Below, in pieces: positions 35,649 to 50,060 of a stretch of 64,000 nucleotides of DNA (the first letter of the stretch is position 1; each line of letters opens with the position of its first letter). The notes below the pieces were generated by a model that was given only the letters and a program-made list of their open reading frames with translations, was not told the origin of the DNA and did not search any database. The stretch is from Anoplolepis gracilipes (taxonomy: Eukaryota; Arthropoda; Insecta; Hymenoptera; Formicidae): assembly GCF_047496725.1 (NCBI RefSeq), contig NC_132982.1, forward strand, positions 5,969,001 to 6,033,000, given 5' to 3'. The position numbers and the translations under genes were made by a program.

Positions 35649-38600
35649 GAAGGACGCGGCATTTCAATATTGACGTCAACCCGCGACGCTTCCAGAGCGA
35701 CGCGACGTCTCGTACCTCGTTAGCGGCACGTTGATGCCACCAGCTGGGAGTTGAAAATGTACGCGCATGTCGCTAAATCGGCGTTGCGTAAATATTTGTG
35801 TTTTGCATCGATAGCTTTTTTTTTTTATCGAGTTATTTTGCGTTGACCTTAACTGACGCGTAATCGTATGTCGTCTTCATTTCTGAGGAGATCGTTGGAA
35901 AAACAAAGTTCATCGTTATATAGATTCATACCTTGGTATAGGTTCATCTATCGATTGGTAGGAATATGAAAATTGTTATTTTTTGGAGATAGGTTTAGCC
36001 ATTGATTACTAGAAGTTTCAGAATTAAGAAAATTAATTTTTTTAAATTAAGAAAATAGACTGTCGCAATGATATAATGATTGATGTAAAACAATCATGAT
36101 ATTACAAAGAATTTTTTTTAATGTAATAAAAAATTCTTATTCTTTTTCAATATAATTTTTTAGTGTATATTTTTAAAGTAAAAAATAATTCAAAATTAAA
36201 TTGCACCTGTATCTATATGTAAATTTCTCTTTGAAGATATTATAATAGTATATCGGTGACTTTAAAAATATTATTATAAAAACTAAACATTTAGTTCGAC
36301 AACTATCCATTTAAAAATAACTTTGACTTTCTTTCAGTTTTAAATGTATTATCCACTCATCAAAAGCGTTTGTAATAAAATTTGAACAAATACTGCTTCC
36401 TCTTGATGCTCACGTATCAGAAATGTCTCTTGTCGCACATTGCAATGCGTTAATTAATTAAATGTTTCCGTTAAAAATAATATCGTCCAATTATGTCTCG
36501 ATTGCAGTGCCATGAATATTTCCACGCTCGCAAACAACACGAAAATTCCATTATGAACGTCTGGTGTATATTGACCGAGATCGAATGGAAACATTACACC
36601 CGCTGCAGTCGCGGCACGTCAAAAGCTATCTCGATTTGCGCTACCAAATTGTGCATGTTAGTTCCGTGTAAAATGTAAATTAGGAAGTTACCTATCTCGT
36701 CCACGCGTGTCGGGAGATCGTTCTGCCATGACGTATCGTGTTGATTAATTAGCATTCCACCGCAGTTGTCGGCCGCGGTGCATCCGGCGCCGTTGCAGAC
36801 GTCGCCAATTGGAATAGAAAATGGTTGCAAAAATCGTAGTCATCCCACGCTGCAAGAAAGCACGGCAAGTGTTCTTCTTCAGTGATTAATGCGAGCTTTC
36901 GTCTAGTCGAGACGATCGATCGTTCCTCAAGAGAAATCTGTGGATGTAAAACGAGATATTTGTACGTGATATGAAAAGTTTTTTACAGACAGTATAAATA
37001 GAAACTTTGTCAATTATTAAAATACCAATAAAATTATTAATAATCTTGTTTTTCATCATCTTTTATCTGTGTTCTTTAAAAAATATATTAGAATATATAG
37101 ATTTATTTTTAAAATTTATACTAATTTCTTTCAATATATCTTTTTTTTTTCTTGAAGAATAAATATTTTGAAAAATAAAATATGTATACACATTTTTATA
37201 TATTATAAATTTTTATGAATATAATAATTTTTGTTTTAACATTTCAAATTGCGTATTTTTATTTTTCTTTTATTAGGTCCATCAAAAAAGAACGAATTAG
37301 AAGTTCCAGTTTGATTAAGTAGAACATCTTACATTAGGTATAAGCACTTCTTCTGTTCTTTTTCGTCCTTTCGGCGAATAATTACGCCTACTGAACTTGT
37401 AAGTGAATTGCTGACGTGTCCACCTACACAGCATCAAATATCAAATCTTGCGTTCGTAGTAATCGGCTATAGTGAACGGAAGAAAAGAAGAGGATATAAG
37501 AGACTTCGATCAAATGTCTTTCTTGAGTTTTCTTATATAAATCCTTTGACGACAATATTTTTATACTCTGTAATCATCTCCATAATACATTCATTTAGCA
37601 GGATTACCATATCAAAGTGGAATTTTGAAAAGATGGTTTCGTAATGAGAAACCACTGGCTCCCAAAGGATTAATTTCATACAAAATGTTTTGGACCAGAT
37701 GTAGTTCCTTTTAATCTGGATGCTGCGCAAGCAATTAAATAGGATCACATTTAAAAGGAAATATTGCAGACGTGATATATTATGCAACTTTTGGATAGTA
37801 AAGAGTCAACATCAATCATTCGCGAATTCAATACGCCTGAGAAAACAGTTTTATTTTTTTTTTTTTTTGCTAGTATTCCATTTAAGTTATATCCAAATGC
37901 GAAACTAGAAGTTTTAAACGCAGACATTTTTAAACTGTCTGTCTTAAAAAAAAATACATATTTATCCTTTTACTCGCAATAATATTTTCACTTTGTCACT
38001 TGATCTGTAATTATTACACCGATCACGTCATTTATACTAATGTAAGACAGAAATTGTTAAGTAAAGACAGAGTGATTGTGAAAGTTTGGTTAACTCTGTT
38101 ATTTTTAACTTGAGAAAAGTTTATTGGTAATTCCAAGATTTTTGTGTAATCCGCTCTAAGAACCTCTGTGGGAGAAACCATGCTGTTGCTTGAAAATTTC
38201 AGACATTCTCAAAAGTCCGTTCAAGGAAAATCCCGGAGGAGGGATTCACTTCGCTTGACGAATCTCAGCGTTTCTTGAAAAAGTTTCTCTTAAAAAGTTG
38301 CGTATCTCAAAACGATGTTGCTCGTAACATTCTTTCGTCTCATTCGAAGCATAGCCGCATTTCAAAAGTGTATCCCACATACACTTGAAGAATACTTTCA
38401 ACGGAGAGATAAAAGATTTCTTCGAATAAAATTAAATATAAAACATATTATAGAGAACTATTCTGTACAGTATTTTACATATTATTTCAATAAAAAAATA
38501 AAATAAAATTTTATTACATTTTTTGTATATATGCGTGGGTGAAACGCGGGCAAATGCTGTGGTATAATAGCATAATGACATAATCAAGATGTAACTATCA

Positions 38601-39101
38601 TGGGTATCACACACATACTACATTTTTTTTTAACTGGTAAAGGTTACTCTCAAGAAGGTTATTCTCAAAATCACCGGTGGGCGAATGTTCGCGTCGCAAA
38701 CTATTTTACCCATACTTTTAGCTATTCCTTTTTCTTTTGCCCATACCTTTCTCTATCTTTTTATCTTATATATAAGATTTTACATATATGTATATCTTAA
38801 ATGCTTTCTCTATAAAAGAGAGATATTTACATACACTATATCTTATAAAATTATGCCGATCGTTGCAAATATTCTTTTCAATTACTTATTTTGCCATATT
38901 TCCGGCATGTTGAAAATAACGGGATTATATCTCTCAAGAATAAATTAGATTATGGTATTTCAAAATAGGATATAATGTATAATAGGATAATATATATGTA
39001 GCATCAAATGTACGTTAATGGAAAAGAATGTGATGAAGATGCGTGCTTCTTATCTTTCATCACATTATCATATATGTATATGTAATATATATATTTTTAT
39101 C

Positions 39102-39162
<61 letters not shown>
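39102..39162. repeat. (TA)~30 microsatellite
   Basis: A perfect TA dinucleotide run of about 60 bp, the longest in the window and able to extrude as a cruciform. Confidence 0.95.
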
Positions 39163-39168
<6 letters not shown>

Positions 39169-42100
39169 ACTCCTACAATATATTGAGAAAGTTAAGTGAT
39201 TGAAAAAATTTCTATAAGCATATTTGTCAGCTAAAAAATGCTTTATTAAAAATCATAAAAGAATTATAAAGTAAGAATCGAGATTATATGATAGGCATTT
39301 GTAATATTTTTCTTTTTCATAAATACAAGCTTCTAGTGTTAATAAAATTAATAATTATTGAATTTTCTCAGAAACTTTTAAAAATTATTACGGATAAATT
39401 TTGAATATAATTTCAGAAATACATAGCTACTTTAATAAAGCACTTCAAACATAAATGTTTATTGAAAATTTTTTCTACTCTATATTCCCTCTCAATGTAG
39501 AAACTTAACCGTATATTTCGTAAATACGTGTTGTATATTTAAATGACAACATTTATATCGTTATTGAGAAAAATTCGTCAGAAATCTCTCTTTATAAAAA
39601 TGTAAAGAACCTGTGCGATTCGTCGCGCGACGTTCGATCGCAAATTGACGTGTCGTTCGCCGCATCGCCTCGCGTTATGCGCCTCCAGACGCATCTAGGG
39701 ATGCTTGAGATTCACAAAATCTCCGTGTTTTTTACTCACTCGATATTAGTTACATAACGTATCCTATTTATGAAAAAATATATTACTAGATTGACAGTTG
39801 ATTGACGCTTGATATTCCGTTTCTAATATTCAAGGTAAATATTGTGATTAAGTAAATAGAAAGTAATCGGAATGACGAGTCAAATATATTGCGATATCGT
39901 AAAGCATCCCTAGACGTCCCGTGCCGCGCGAGCTGTGGGGTGCACGCAAATGCGGGGGCATGCGAACGTGGGCGGACGGTGCCGGAGAGTATCGACCACG
40001 CGTAGCGTGGAAGCCGCGAGGAAGAGGACACTGCACGCTCGCACGTGCGTGACATACACGCTCGCATGCACTTGTATATCCGTGCATTCGCACATCCGCG
40101 TCGCGGAGGCGTCCGCCAGCGAAAAAAAAACTGGTCATCTCCCTCCAAAATCCAATTACACAGAGTAACGAGACCATAAAAACGCATCAAGCAATGTAAT
40201 AATATCGATATTCGAAATCTTACACAATCTCGTATCGCACCTTTTTGAGATACCTGACAGATTAAGCAAATAATGCATCTTCAGAAAGGAATTCAACATG
40301 TTTCATGTAAAATAATGCAAATAATAGATATCTTAGATAAAATTATTGTGATGCAAACTAGATTTTCGATTTATTTAAAGCGTGTAATATCATTCCTATC
40401 TGTAATAATATAATGTCGAGTAATAATTATTTATATTATTTATATTAATTTATATAATTTATATTAATGTTATAATAAGCTACTAATGATAATAATAACA
40501 TTGGATGAATATTAATGCGCCACTATTATTCAGTCTCAATAAATACGAATATCGAACAGTTCCAAGTATAATATATATGTATATATCTATTAATTAAAGT
40601 TACACATTTGAGCGATTATTAGCAAAAATATAATTTCTACAAATTGCGTTGAGAATTTTTTTCATATTGAGATATTATTAAAATATTTTATTATTACGGC
40701 ACGCCAATTAATTCAAAAATTTATTTGGTGACAAGATGATAATATGTTTTAAAGATAAAAAGCTCGTTTCGAGAGGTTGCGGAGAGAATACACAAATTTA
40801 ACTGGCGTAGATTGGCAATTGTAATTTCATTGTCTCTCGAACATTGAATTAGAAAAGAAAATAAGCCTCACTGACAAAGTTATCCGCTTAAATATTACGT
40901 ATTCCCTTTCATCCATAAATAAAAAGTAAAAAGTCGTCGAGTCCGAGTGAGAAGCTAGGACGACATGTAAAAAGTTTGAGCAAAGTTTCGCGATGGAGAT
41001 GGCCAGTTCCCAAACATAGAGCGGACAATTCCTTTCTCCCTCTGTCTCTTTTATCTTTCCGCTCCGTGATATACCTTCAAGTGTGTTCTGTCTCTTTATT
41101 TCTGTCTCTTACCCTTTGCCTCTTTCTCTCTTTGTATCTCTAGGTCTGTCTTTCTCGTTCTCTCTCCTCTTCCCCTCCCCCTTTTGACGAATTGCATGAG
41201 CGGACGCGCGATCGTGTATGTTTAAAACGAAAACTGTGCCAAACGCTGCCCCGACGAAATCAGCCCCTAGCTACTTGAGACGTTTTACAAGCCTGCCCCC
41301 GTCGCAGTTTGTGACGAAAATGCGTGTGCCTGGTGTTCAATAATGCACACGCCCAAGCTTGTTTTCTCTTTCTCTCTCTCTTTCTGTCTCTCTTTGTCTC
41401 TCAGATTAGGTGATGCCTGCGAGTGAATAAAAGGCGCACAATTCGTTAGAGGGCCGGACCAAGCGTATTAATGACTTGGCTCTTTGCCGGAATCCTGATG
41501 AAACGCCTAATGCTGATAAAACCACCGAATATAAAAATGTATAGTCGAGGGTCAAATGACTAAAGATCTTTGAATGAATAAACAAAAGGGTCAAAGGTCT
41601 AAGGGTCAAGCTACAAGGACTTGAAATGAGCGATAACGAAAAAGGATCAATTAGGTTGTAGCTCTGAGAAACTCTTGATATATCTCTCTTGAATATCTGA
41701 AGCAATTAATTTGAAGTATTGAAATTATGAAAAATTGAAAATATATATATATTAAAAAGCGTGAGTATTTTATATCATTGCGAAACATATTCGCATATCC
41801 CTGCTTGCTATAAAATTTGATATAATAATAAACATTGAATAATTTTAAGAATCTGTTATATCCGCGCTTCTACTAGTTTCTTAGCTCTGACAGGGCACAG
41901 AGTTTTTATACTACTCACAGTGATGTAAAATAAAATATTATGTGTAATAAACCTTTCAAGATGACATAAAATTACAACGGCAAAGAGGAAATTTTGCGAC
42001 ACATGGTAAGTTTTTAGGAGTTATTTTTTTAACAATAATTTATATGTTTTTAGTCGATGGAAATGTTCAGCATTTTTACAGTGTTGACATACTTTTGTAA

Positions 42101-45100
42101 TTTTTTTTACTTCAAATTAAAATTTAATATTAAATTCCCGAATATAAATAATGTAATATACATATTTTTAGTTCTTTTATTTTAATGCCTAATCAAAAAA
42201 GTACTCAAAATTAATTTGATCTATTTTGTAAAAAGATATATGTATCAAAAACCAAGCTACATTAACTGACTAAATATATTAAGATATATGTATTTATTAA
42301 GATAAATACTACGTTCTATATATATATATATACATATACTCCTATTATTGCTACAATTAAATTCAATTAATAACATCTCTATGCTTAAAAAATATATTTA
42401 CATTTTTACACTCTTTGTCTGCTCTTCTAAAAAATGGAATATTACCACTTTCTTCCTTTTTTATACCGATAGTATATTCACTAGAAGTCATCACTTTGCG
42501 GCAAGTAACACTGAGAAACTTGGCTCGCCTTAACTGCGAATCTCATTTGCTATGCAATGGAACCATACAGACCGTCATTATCATATTACATGGGCGCATC
42601 CCGCGCTCGTTCTGCAATACATGACCATCCCCCAACGGAAGACACGCCGGTAGATCCGAGGAAACGAGCTCGGTCGACGATAGCCTCTGCCATCTTCGCG
42701 TTTCAGTGTCGTTTAATTTTCAAGTTCAAACATTACGTTGTTAGTTCTTGTACGTATACGCACTTTCAAATTATTTCATCATTTTCCGCTTTCTAACTTT
42801 TTTTTTTTATGGGAGATGCCCTACATTAGCATTGAACGTTATTCAGATAAAATTACTCTAAATAAGTGTCCAGATATTTTACCTTTCATATATTTAAAGA
42901 GTGGTTATTTTTAAATAGAATTATTGATTCTGTGATTTATTCTTATAATCCAGAAGAAAAGGTTATCATTTATTGTTTTAGTTGAAACAATTAATTTAAA
43001 TTGAGAATATTTTGAAAATTGTTATTTCTATTTATTATATAGCACATATATAATTCCTCTTTTCCAAATTATTTATAGAGTACATCGCAAACAATTCATT
43101 ACCTTCAATTGATTTTTTATGATATATATATATCAAATAATAAATATTTGAATCTGCTGCGTGAATTTGCTATTTATTTTTCTTTCTTATTTCTCTCGCT
43201 CTTTCTATCTTTCAAAGTATTGGCATTGTGCAGAGAATGTCTCGCGGCTTTTATCGGTTTCGGATTAACAATGTTCTAAACAATGTTCTAAACTATTTCA
43301 ATCGACGCAAAACAGCGATTTACTATTGTGTTTCATCACGCACTGCGACCTCGCTTCTCATCTGCCAGTAGAATCGTTAGAACTTCGCCATTAATAACGA
43401 CACTCTACGTCGTTGTCATCTTGTAGAAACGATATCAACGCGATCTTGATATCAAGGAGATCGCGGATCGCTTCGACAGCGAGTGAAACTCTCGAAAGTT
43501 ATGTATATATAACGTTACATTCGTTAAGTTTCTACTGCGCGAGAAACTTACTCGTTAGAGGAATATGATAGCTATATTACCACGTATATATATTTCGATA
43601 AAAGTACATTTTTATTTGTTTTCTTAGAAAAATTCTGAGCAAAGTAATGTCGAAATTAATACGAGCCGTTAAGATACAGGTACTATGTAAAGTATTTGTA
43701 ATATATCTCTCGCAGAGAGAATATTTATATTGTTTTCCGTAGCGGTGTTAACTTCTCTTTTACAGTTTTCATTCCGGTTCTCATCAGCCAAAAGTTGGCA
43801 ATTAATCTTTCTATAAAACTTCGGCCTCTCTCATTTACTGTATGATACACAATTCTCGCTTTACTTTTCTCAGAGATCACGTACTAAGTCATTGTAAACA
43901 AAGTAACAATCACGTTTATCGGGTCCGTTATATGAAGAGCGACATAAAAACTACGAGAGATGTGCCATAAATACTATATAGCACTTGTGTCTAATCACTC
44001 GTATCAGCCTTAACATCTCATTACTTGGACACTATATATATATATATACATATTTCGAATATACTTATAAAATAAGAATTTAATAATGATGCAATATAAT
44101 AAATTGGCAAAATTAATCTAACTAGATATTGGTAGCAACCGATTGATTACATTTTCTCTCAGCATTTGTATGCTAGATAGAATTATGATTGCAGGACAAA
44201 GCTTTACCAATTAGTGCCAGCATTAACCGAATATTTCAGTGAAACTGATTTCATGGCAAATTGGGAGGTTCCTTTTAAAATTGGCTGTATTACACAGACC
44301 GCGCATTGTTATCCATTACTTCCAGTAATCAGCTCTATAATTAGACATTGTTATACGATGTTGTCGTATAACGGTTACAATGACTGCTTGATTGGACTTG
44401 TTTCGAGACGGCAAGGGTCGAGGGTTCCATCTTAAACCGCATGGCGACGACTTTGACTGGATAATTGTGTATGTTGTGCTTCCGAAATGGTCTGCATCGC
44501 GAGTTACAGGGTAAACTCGGATACAGGAAGGCTTAACGTAGAAATGACTTCAGTGTTTGCAGCAAGCAATCTTGCCGAGCAAATTAGTGCCCGAGTTAAT
44601 TATCTTTCGCGATCAAACTGTTAGAGAGGACCAAAGGGCCCTCCTTTTGCGCAATTATTTATGCCGCCGGCAGAGATTAAATGGCAATAAGATTAGATTA
44701 TTTCCGGTAAAAATACAGAGTACGTTTCTAAAATGATTTCCATACATTTAAAGTGATACATACTTTACATAAGTTACAATGTATATAAAATTTTATAATT
44801 TAGAATTAGACGTGCATTTAAAAAATGATAAATGTAAAGTTTCATATGCAGTAACTTTGGAGAACATTTTGTAATAATTTCAAAATATTATAATTTTTTT
44901 ATATAATAATAATATAATATAAACAGAACATTTTATTATATTATTAGTCATGTATATTTATCGTTTGTGATTAATATCTCTTTATATATAATTTATTGCA
45001 ATATAAAATTTACTTTATTGTAATATAAAATTTACTAAATTTAAGTATTATTCAAGAATAAAAATATATAATTTGTATGATAATTGAATTGCAACGCATA

Positions 45101-45608
45101 TTTTTGTTTAAACTGGAATGATTGCACTTAAAAAAAATTAAATAATATCTTTTTCTTTCTCTCTCCTTTTTTAGAGTATGTTATTGCAAGAGACTAATCG
45201 TTGATCTAATCAGACCGCAGTGCATTTTAATATTTCATACTTTAACGATCCGAAGATAAGAATACTCCGATGACAACAGTACTGATTGCAATAATAATTT
45301 TATAAGAATATTCAAACATTATAAGTCCGTATAAAGCTGCATTATAATCATGCAATATTCTGAGTGTCTAACAACGTGAACGAAAATAAGTATCAGACAG
45401 TTCGATCAGACAATTCTGTTAAGCAATTCTAGGTCGAACGTTTGTTAATAATCCACATCACCTTGTCTTCATTTACTGCAAGTACAAGAAAAGTATTTTT
45501 CAACGATGTACGATCTGTATTATTCACGTGAGTGGTCATGATAATAGTAACATCAAGAAATATCTTTTAAATTATACCCGAAGCTTTTAATTATCGATGC
45601 CGTTTGCG

Positions 45609-45777
45609 TTGAAAAATTCTTATATAATAATTAAAAGACCTTTTTAATGAACTTTAGTAAACTAACATTTCGAAGAAATATATTCTTTCAAAAGCTTTAA
45701 AGAATATTTCTTCGAAATGTTAGTTTACTAAAGTTCATTAAAAAAAGTCTTTTAATTATTATATAAGAATTTTTCAA
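45609..45777. mobile_element. 169-bp near-perfect foldback (palindromic MITE-like element)
   Basis: The arms 45609-45688 and 45699-45777 are inverse copies of about 80 bp. They differ only by a 2-bp indel (AATATATTTC vs AATATTTC) and a small change in an A-run, around a roughly 10-bp centre (CAAAAGCTTT). Such a clean arm match means recent origin or selection. It encodes nothing. A foldback/MITE transposon end pair or a long hairpin RNA precursor are the options. Confidence 0.75.
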
Positions 45778-46140
45778 TTTTTGTTAAAGTTCGCATTAGA
45801 GAGTAATTTTTTAAACGTTATATGCAAATTTTCATACTAATCATATGATACTTTGCTACTTGAGATTACTCATTTTATATTCCAAACGGGTTTGCAAAAT
45901 TATCCGTCGTTCAAACGATAGGTCTTCCTATTCCCGAGGCGTTCGCCGAAGTTCCACGTGGAAACCGGTAATGGGAAGCAATATAAGCAAACAGTTAGTT
46001 TTGGTGAGTTTTGGAAGAGGCTTTATCGTCGTTCAGGTGCAACAGCTTGCAATCTGACGTCGTTCGATCTAAAGTGGTCGTTCATAAATGGGTGTGAGAG
46101 TGCGCAACGCGGATACGATTATAGGTATATATAACGTATA

Positions 46141-46142
<2 letters not shown>

Positions 46143-46194
<52 letters not shown>
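46143..46194. repeat. (CT)26 microsatellite
   Basis: An uninterrupted CT run followed by impure CT-rich sequence to about 46,235. Confidence 0.95.
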
Positions 46195-46198
<4 letters not shown>

Positions 46199-46525
46199 TA
46201 TCTCTATTTCTCTCTTATTCTCACCATCTCTCTGTCATACGTGTAAAAGCTGCCGCCGCTGCGGTATTTATCCATCGAATGTCACACACCATCATTTCAC
46301 TTCTCGTTTCCCCCGTTATTGACATTTTTGCACGCGCCTTCTCGCTAATGCGAATTTGACAACTAATATAACAGTCAAGTCTTTTGTAGAGAAAGTAAAG
46401 CTCGGGTAATGTGCAACTGATTTACGGTAAATTTAGAATTTTGACAGAATTTAAAAAAATATTTTTATCGCTCTCTTTCAATATCCAATTTGATTTTTCG
46501 TCACAATTCGCATGATTTATGTATT

Positions 46526-46590
46526 TAAGAGTGTCAAGCTCAAACCCCTACCATTCTCTGAGAGTGTCAAACTCAAATCCTTTAATTCTT
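46526..46590. repeat. Two-copy ~33-bp tandem repeat
   Basis: GAGTGTCAAGCTCAAACCCC and GAGTGTCAAACTCAAATCC are followed by similar pyrimidine-rich tails. A local duplication. Confidence 0.6.
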
Positions 46591-47224
46591 TAAATGTCAC
46601 GGGAAAATCCGTCGTATTCGAGGTAACTCGAGTCTTTTTCTCAAATCCCTTCTTTTGTGTTACTAATGAAGTGGCTAACGAAAAACAAGACGCTATTTTC
46701 TCCGTGACTCTTATTTGATTATAATAATAGCGAACTTAACTTTCATCTCTTAGAAGTATTAAATAAAAGAAGATAAAAGAGAGTAATACACGTTATTTAG
46801 ACACATCTATTATATTTTATACCGCCATTGATTGATGAACTAACGCTCTCTCCCCAAACAATACTAAATGATAAATAATTGATTTAAGAAATATATACCT
46901 GAGTATACCTGATTCTTGCCAACCGAATCTTTCGGTTACTATTGATAAATAGCGTGAGATAAGTGAATGGATGCATGCAGAGATCGAAGGGGTAGTTGGA
47001 AACAGGGGGATGGGACAGGAACTGCGAGAGTGGGCAACCATCGGACGCCGTTCATCGACCGCCGAGCTCATACGAGAATTTAATTGTCAGCCATACGAAA
47101 GCGAACCGGTTATCGATTCTACGCTAACGTCTCTCTCTATCGAGTGAAACCGCTGAGTGGTTTGCACGTGTTGCGCCTGCATCCCTCCAGCTGCCGCCCT
47201 CTGCAACGCTTTCTCTCTTTATCC

Positions 47225-47230
<6 letters not shown>

Positions 47231-47277
<47 letters not shown>
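47231..47277. repeat. (CT)23 microsatellite
   Basis: CT run inside a longer pyrimidine-rich stretch (47,205-47,345). Confidence 0.95.
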
Positions 47278-47281
<4 letters not shown>

Positions 47282-49348
47282 CTCTCTCCCTCTTTCTCCT
47301 ACCTGCCTTGCTATCTCTCGCGTGCGCACCTTTCTCTCTTGCTTCTCTTTTTATCGGTTCTTCAAATGCATTCTGGCATATTTAAGTTAATGCATTTATC
47401 CCGATTCTCGTGTGCAATCGACGTACGAAGCGATAAATTTATCTATACTAATTATTTCATGCATGTAAAATTTTTCTATAATACATAATGCCATTTCTAT
47501 CAGATCAAATATTAATGGCATTAATGGCGGTAGAATTAGTGGTGAATTTTAAGTTAATTATATTGATGAATATGACGAGAAAGATTGTTATTTATCATTA
47601 AATTCAATTTTAATTTTAAGATATTTCCAGAATTAAACTTCTGTTGTACAAGTACATTTGAAACTAAATACAGAATAAAGTTGCAATTTTTATTAATTTT
47701 ATAATATTGTATTTATGATTAATTTCCTTCTGAAATTAAATTCGGGAAAACACTTTATTTTCTTGCTTATAACTCTAAAATTTGCTAGTCTGTTATTAAA
47801 ATGTCTTTTCCTTTAATTTAGAAATGTCTTAAAGTTTATTTGACCTGATAAAAACTGAATAATCTATATGAGAAGAATTTAACAAAAAATATTCTTTGAG
47901 AAAGAAAGAGAAAATAATTACTATATACATGAAAGAGTATAATTATTAAAATTATCTTCAAATATAGAGATTTTACAATATCACATATATTTATACATAT
48001 TTCAAATGTATGAATATATAATATGTATATTTTTATTTATAATTCTAATTATTATTTAAAGAGAATTTTTAAATGCATATATCAAATTTATTTTTTATGA
48101 TAGATTTATTATGATAAATAAATAATAGCCATTATATAACAACATAAGGTTATCTTTCAGAAATAAACTATAAATTTCTTTTGTTCTTCATTTTAGAGCA
48201 TATAAATTAACCATATTGTTTATTCGTATCTTATCGTGTATCGCGTTGACGGTAATTTCACGTTGTTTATATAACCGAGGTATAGTGGGTAGCTTAGTGC
48301 TCTTAAGGGATCTGTCTCCCCGAGTACACAATAACGTTCTCTCTATATTTCTGTATATTTATCTATCTCCATTTCTCCATTTATCTCTCTTTCTGTCCTT
48401 GATATTATAATTTTTTAAGCGATCACAAAAGAAGATACTTAGTCTTAAAATAAACATCTATCATTTATAAACAAAACATTTATATAATACACAGTTAATA
48501 TATAGTCGCCGTCACTTCTTTTCTGAATATCTAAAAATCTTGAAATCTAAATTTCGATTCTTAAATTAAAATATTAAATAATTTAAGTATTAAGTTTAAA
48601 TAATCGAATTACTCGATTTTTCAATTTTAAAATTCTTTCACAAACTTTTATTAATGATGTATACATATTTCCGGTAACTGTAAAAATAATTCTGAACTGG
48701 AGAATGCAGATTGAGTGCGAATTATCCCTCGTTGTGTAACATGTATATTTTTCGACAGAGACAGAGAGATTATACAGATATTATGAAGATTACCGGCAGA
48801 ATTTTTTAAAGCCTGATGACCCGACAAACGATATTATGTAAAGTGATTATAATCTTTACTTTTTCCTATCATCTACTCGCTGAATATACTTCATTTCTTC
48901 TCCATCGTTGGGCGGAAAAAAGTAACATGCGAAGAATGAGGTCATCGCGGAATTCGAAAAAAGCTTAGTAGTGCAGCACTGTACCGATAAAATGCAACCA
49001 TTTCTCTGCTGCTCATTTAGCACTCTCTGATAACTTCTATATCGAAGAAACGCATTATATATAAAACCCACGATAATGAATATCGATATGTCTGACAAAA
49101 AGGGCGAAATTTGGTACTAGAACTTCATTGAACCTCTAGTTGAATTTGTTGTACTGAAATTTTAAAATTATCTATATCAAATTAAAGTATCTTTAATTCA
49201 AACAAAATCAGAATAGAATTGCGATTTTTCCTCTGCACCTTTTGTAAGATTAAGCAATTATCTCTGACAGTTTAAAGCTTTGCTTGTTAGATAGCTTTTC
49301 CATGAGTTAAGAAGCTAATGTCTCTGTACGTAAGATCTCTTTTAACTT

Positions 49349-49454
49349 TAACTTTTCTATAAATTAAAACAAAATTAAAGATGTTAAAAAATATAAAAGA
49401 GATAAAAACCATCGCGTTAACTTTTCCATAAATTAAAATAAAATTAAAGATGTT
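49349..49454. repeat. 37-bp direct repeat, period 69 bp
   Basis: TAACTTTTCTATAAATTAAA... at 49349 recurs at 49418 with two substitutions over 37 bp. A short tandem duplication of AT-rich DNA. Confidence 0.7.
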
Positions 49455-49639
49455 CAAAATATTCAAAGACAGACTAATTATTACGTAATAAATTTGAGAA
49501 AAATGAAATATAGGTAGACCATTCTATAATGTCTGAGCGATGACGAAAAGTATCAAGAATGTAAAATAAAATATATACGAGATATGTATGTATGTGTATC
49601 TCACAGATCACTCTGTGATCGCCAATAGTGTAAACCGAC

Positions 49640-50060
49640 TTTAATTCCAATGTTCCTGGAGCCGCCTTGGCGAGATCGTGCGGCGAGAGTTGCAGCTGCA
49701 TTCATAGACGCAACGGAGAATAGCATTCCGCTTTGCCCGGGCGTATATTTGACTGCAATCCGCGTGTCTGTCTATCTGTCCGTCTGTTTTGAGCGCGCGA
49801 TGCCCGCGGTACCGCGAGCGATCGATCCGTGTGAGCGGCAGCGGACCGTCTTTGAAACGAGAGAGCGCGACTCCCGCCGCCACAGCAGCAGCAGCAGCAG
49901 CCGGGGAGTCAGCGACCCTTGTGACACTCTTGGAGACAGAAGCGGCTGCAAGTTTTATACGCCCTCGCGCGCTGCCCTTTTCCTCTTTCATCACCGTTTC
50001 AGCGCGATGCGCGAAGGCCGCGCGTCATCGATCTCTCGTCTACCCGCATCTGCGAGACTA
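49640..50060. promoter_or_regulatory. CpG-rich island in AT-rich DNA
   Basis: About 420 bp rich in GC and CpG with a (CAG)6 run at about 49,884-49,902 flanked by GACTCCC and GGGGAGTC, which can pair. Open frames on both strands show no known domain. An alternative promoter, enhancer or non-coding first exon would fit. Confidence 0.35.

Larger units (their letters stand above)
34206..45608. other. Probable long first intron, part 1
   Basis: No recognisable exon on either strand. Contents noted separately: degenerate repeats at 35.1-35.4 kb, GA tract at 35.5 kb, (TA)31 at 39.1 kb. A CpG-rich island at about 39,890-40,170, a CT-rich stretch at 41,030-41,200 and a GC-moderate patch at 43,240-43,520 have no coding signal. 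Confidence 0.45.

Noticed and set aside
36493..36678. 61-codon frame after an ATTGCAG acceptor-like site
   Set aside because: In the phase needed to join the exon at 34,205 it meets a stop after one codon, and the protein resembles nothing known.
40976..40996. TTGAGCAAAGTTTC resembling the start of miR-87
   Set aside because: No complementary arm within 100 bp on either side, so no precursor hairpin; probably chance.
44214..44435. 73-codon plus-strand frame after a TTGCAG
   Set aside because: Checked as a possible second exon of the signal-peptide gene. No domain and no good donor at its end.
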